From NCBI GenBank assembly GCA_965219515.1, contig OZ244776.1:992001-1056000 (forward strand): a stretch of 64,000 nt of DNA, in the 5' to 3' direction. Positions 63,981 to 64,000 of this stretch are shown here, in pieces (the first letter of the stretch is position 1; every line of letters starts with the position of its first letter). Source of the stretch: Ilyomonas sp965219515 (GTDB lineage Bacteria > Bacteroidota > Bacteroidia > Chitinophagales > Chitinophagaceae). Both the position numbers and the translations under genes were made by a program. Below the pieces are notes generated by a model, which was given only the letters and a program-made list of their open reading frames with translations, was not told the origin of the DNA and did no database searches.

Positions 63981-64000
63981 TGGCGTATAATTAGGAAACT

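Larger units (their letters stand above)
30042..64000 (+). other. Integron gene-cassette array: 41 complete cassettes plus the start of a 42nd, no integrase in window
   Basis: Successive units each start with a GTT-type core and end with a 134-201-base imperfect palindrome. The bases after the start core of a cassette (for example GTTGGCAGAA at 30847) are the reverse complement of the R'' at its end (TTCTGCCAAC ending 32222). This signature holds for nearly all cassettes and is that expected of integron cassettes. All attC sites have one orientation, so attI and intI should lie to the left, where none is found. Almost all genes are on the plus strand. Codon use and GC are lower than in the left 29 kb. 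Confidence 0.93.

Overview
The window comes from a Bacteroidota chromosome, most likely the Chitinophagaceae or a close relative. This rests on a type IX secretion C-terminal domain, a DnaE of 1223 residues, a GyrA with an acidic tail, TAnnTTTG-type promoters, and AT-rich DNA with a moderate-GC housekeeping part. No 16S gene is present, so the placement is inference.

Positions 1 to about 29.3 kb are ordinary chromosome: the 3' end of an lptD-like gene, an EI24 membrane protein, dnaE, a T9SS-sorted FG-GAP protein, an amino acid permease, a polyprenyl synthase, pcm, a nucleoside-type MFS carrier, a Gfo/Idh/MocA oxidoreductase, an outer-membrane-like protein, gyrA with a TPR protein, a type II NADH dehydrogenase, a PAP2 phosphatase, valS, an exonuclease/GIY-YIG protein, a tRNA-Leu-like element, an Lrp regulator, an ABC exporter and a KirBac-like channel. 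A broken AraC-family gene marks the border.

From 30042 to the right edge the window is a chromosomal integron gene-cassette array. I count 41 complete cassettes and the start of a 42nd, all in the same orientation. Each cassette begins with a GTT core and ends in an imperfect palindromic attC site. The bases after the core at the start of a cassette are the reverse complement of the R'' site near its end, as expected for integron cassettes. Thirty-eight attC sites are 193-201 bases long and three are 134-135. No integron integrase gene is visible on the side where attI should lie, so within this window the array looks like a CALIN (cluster of attC sites lacking an integrase).

The cassettes carry toxin-antitoxin pairs (two MazEF-like, two HigBA-like, one VapBC-like), a Fic protein, several exported proteins and lipoproteins, two related HExxH metalloprotease-like proteins, a DUF3761 protein next to a TerB-like gene, and many unrecognised small proteins. 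Seventeen of the 41 carry no convincing gene. Nine of these are copies of one 174-bp sequence, three share a 171-172-bp sequence, and at least four others form a family of about 560-590 bp with shared sequence modules. These amplified gene-less cassettes are the least explained feature of the window.

Decay is visible in the array. An apparently intact IS630-type element (52877-53958, TA target duplication, -1 frameshift signal) splits one cassette gene. A 10-bp tandem duplication frameshifts another. A PIN-domain toxin lacks its first catalytic Asp, and the fic gene lacks a start codon.
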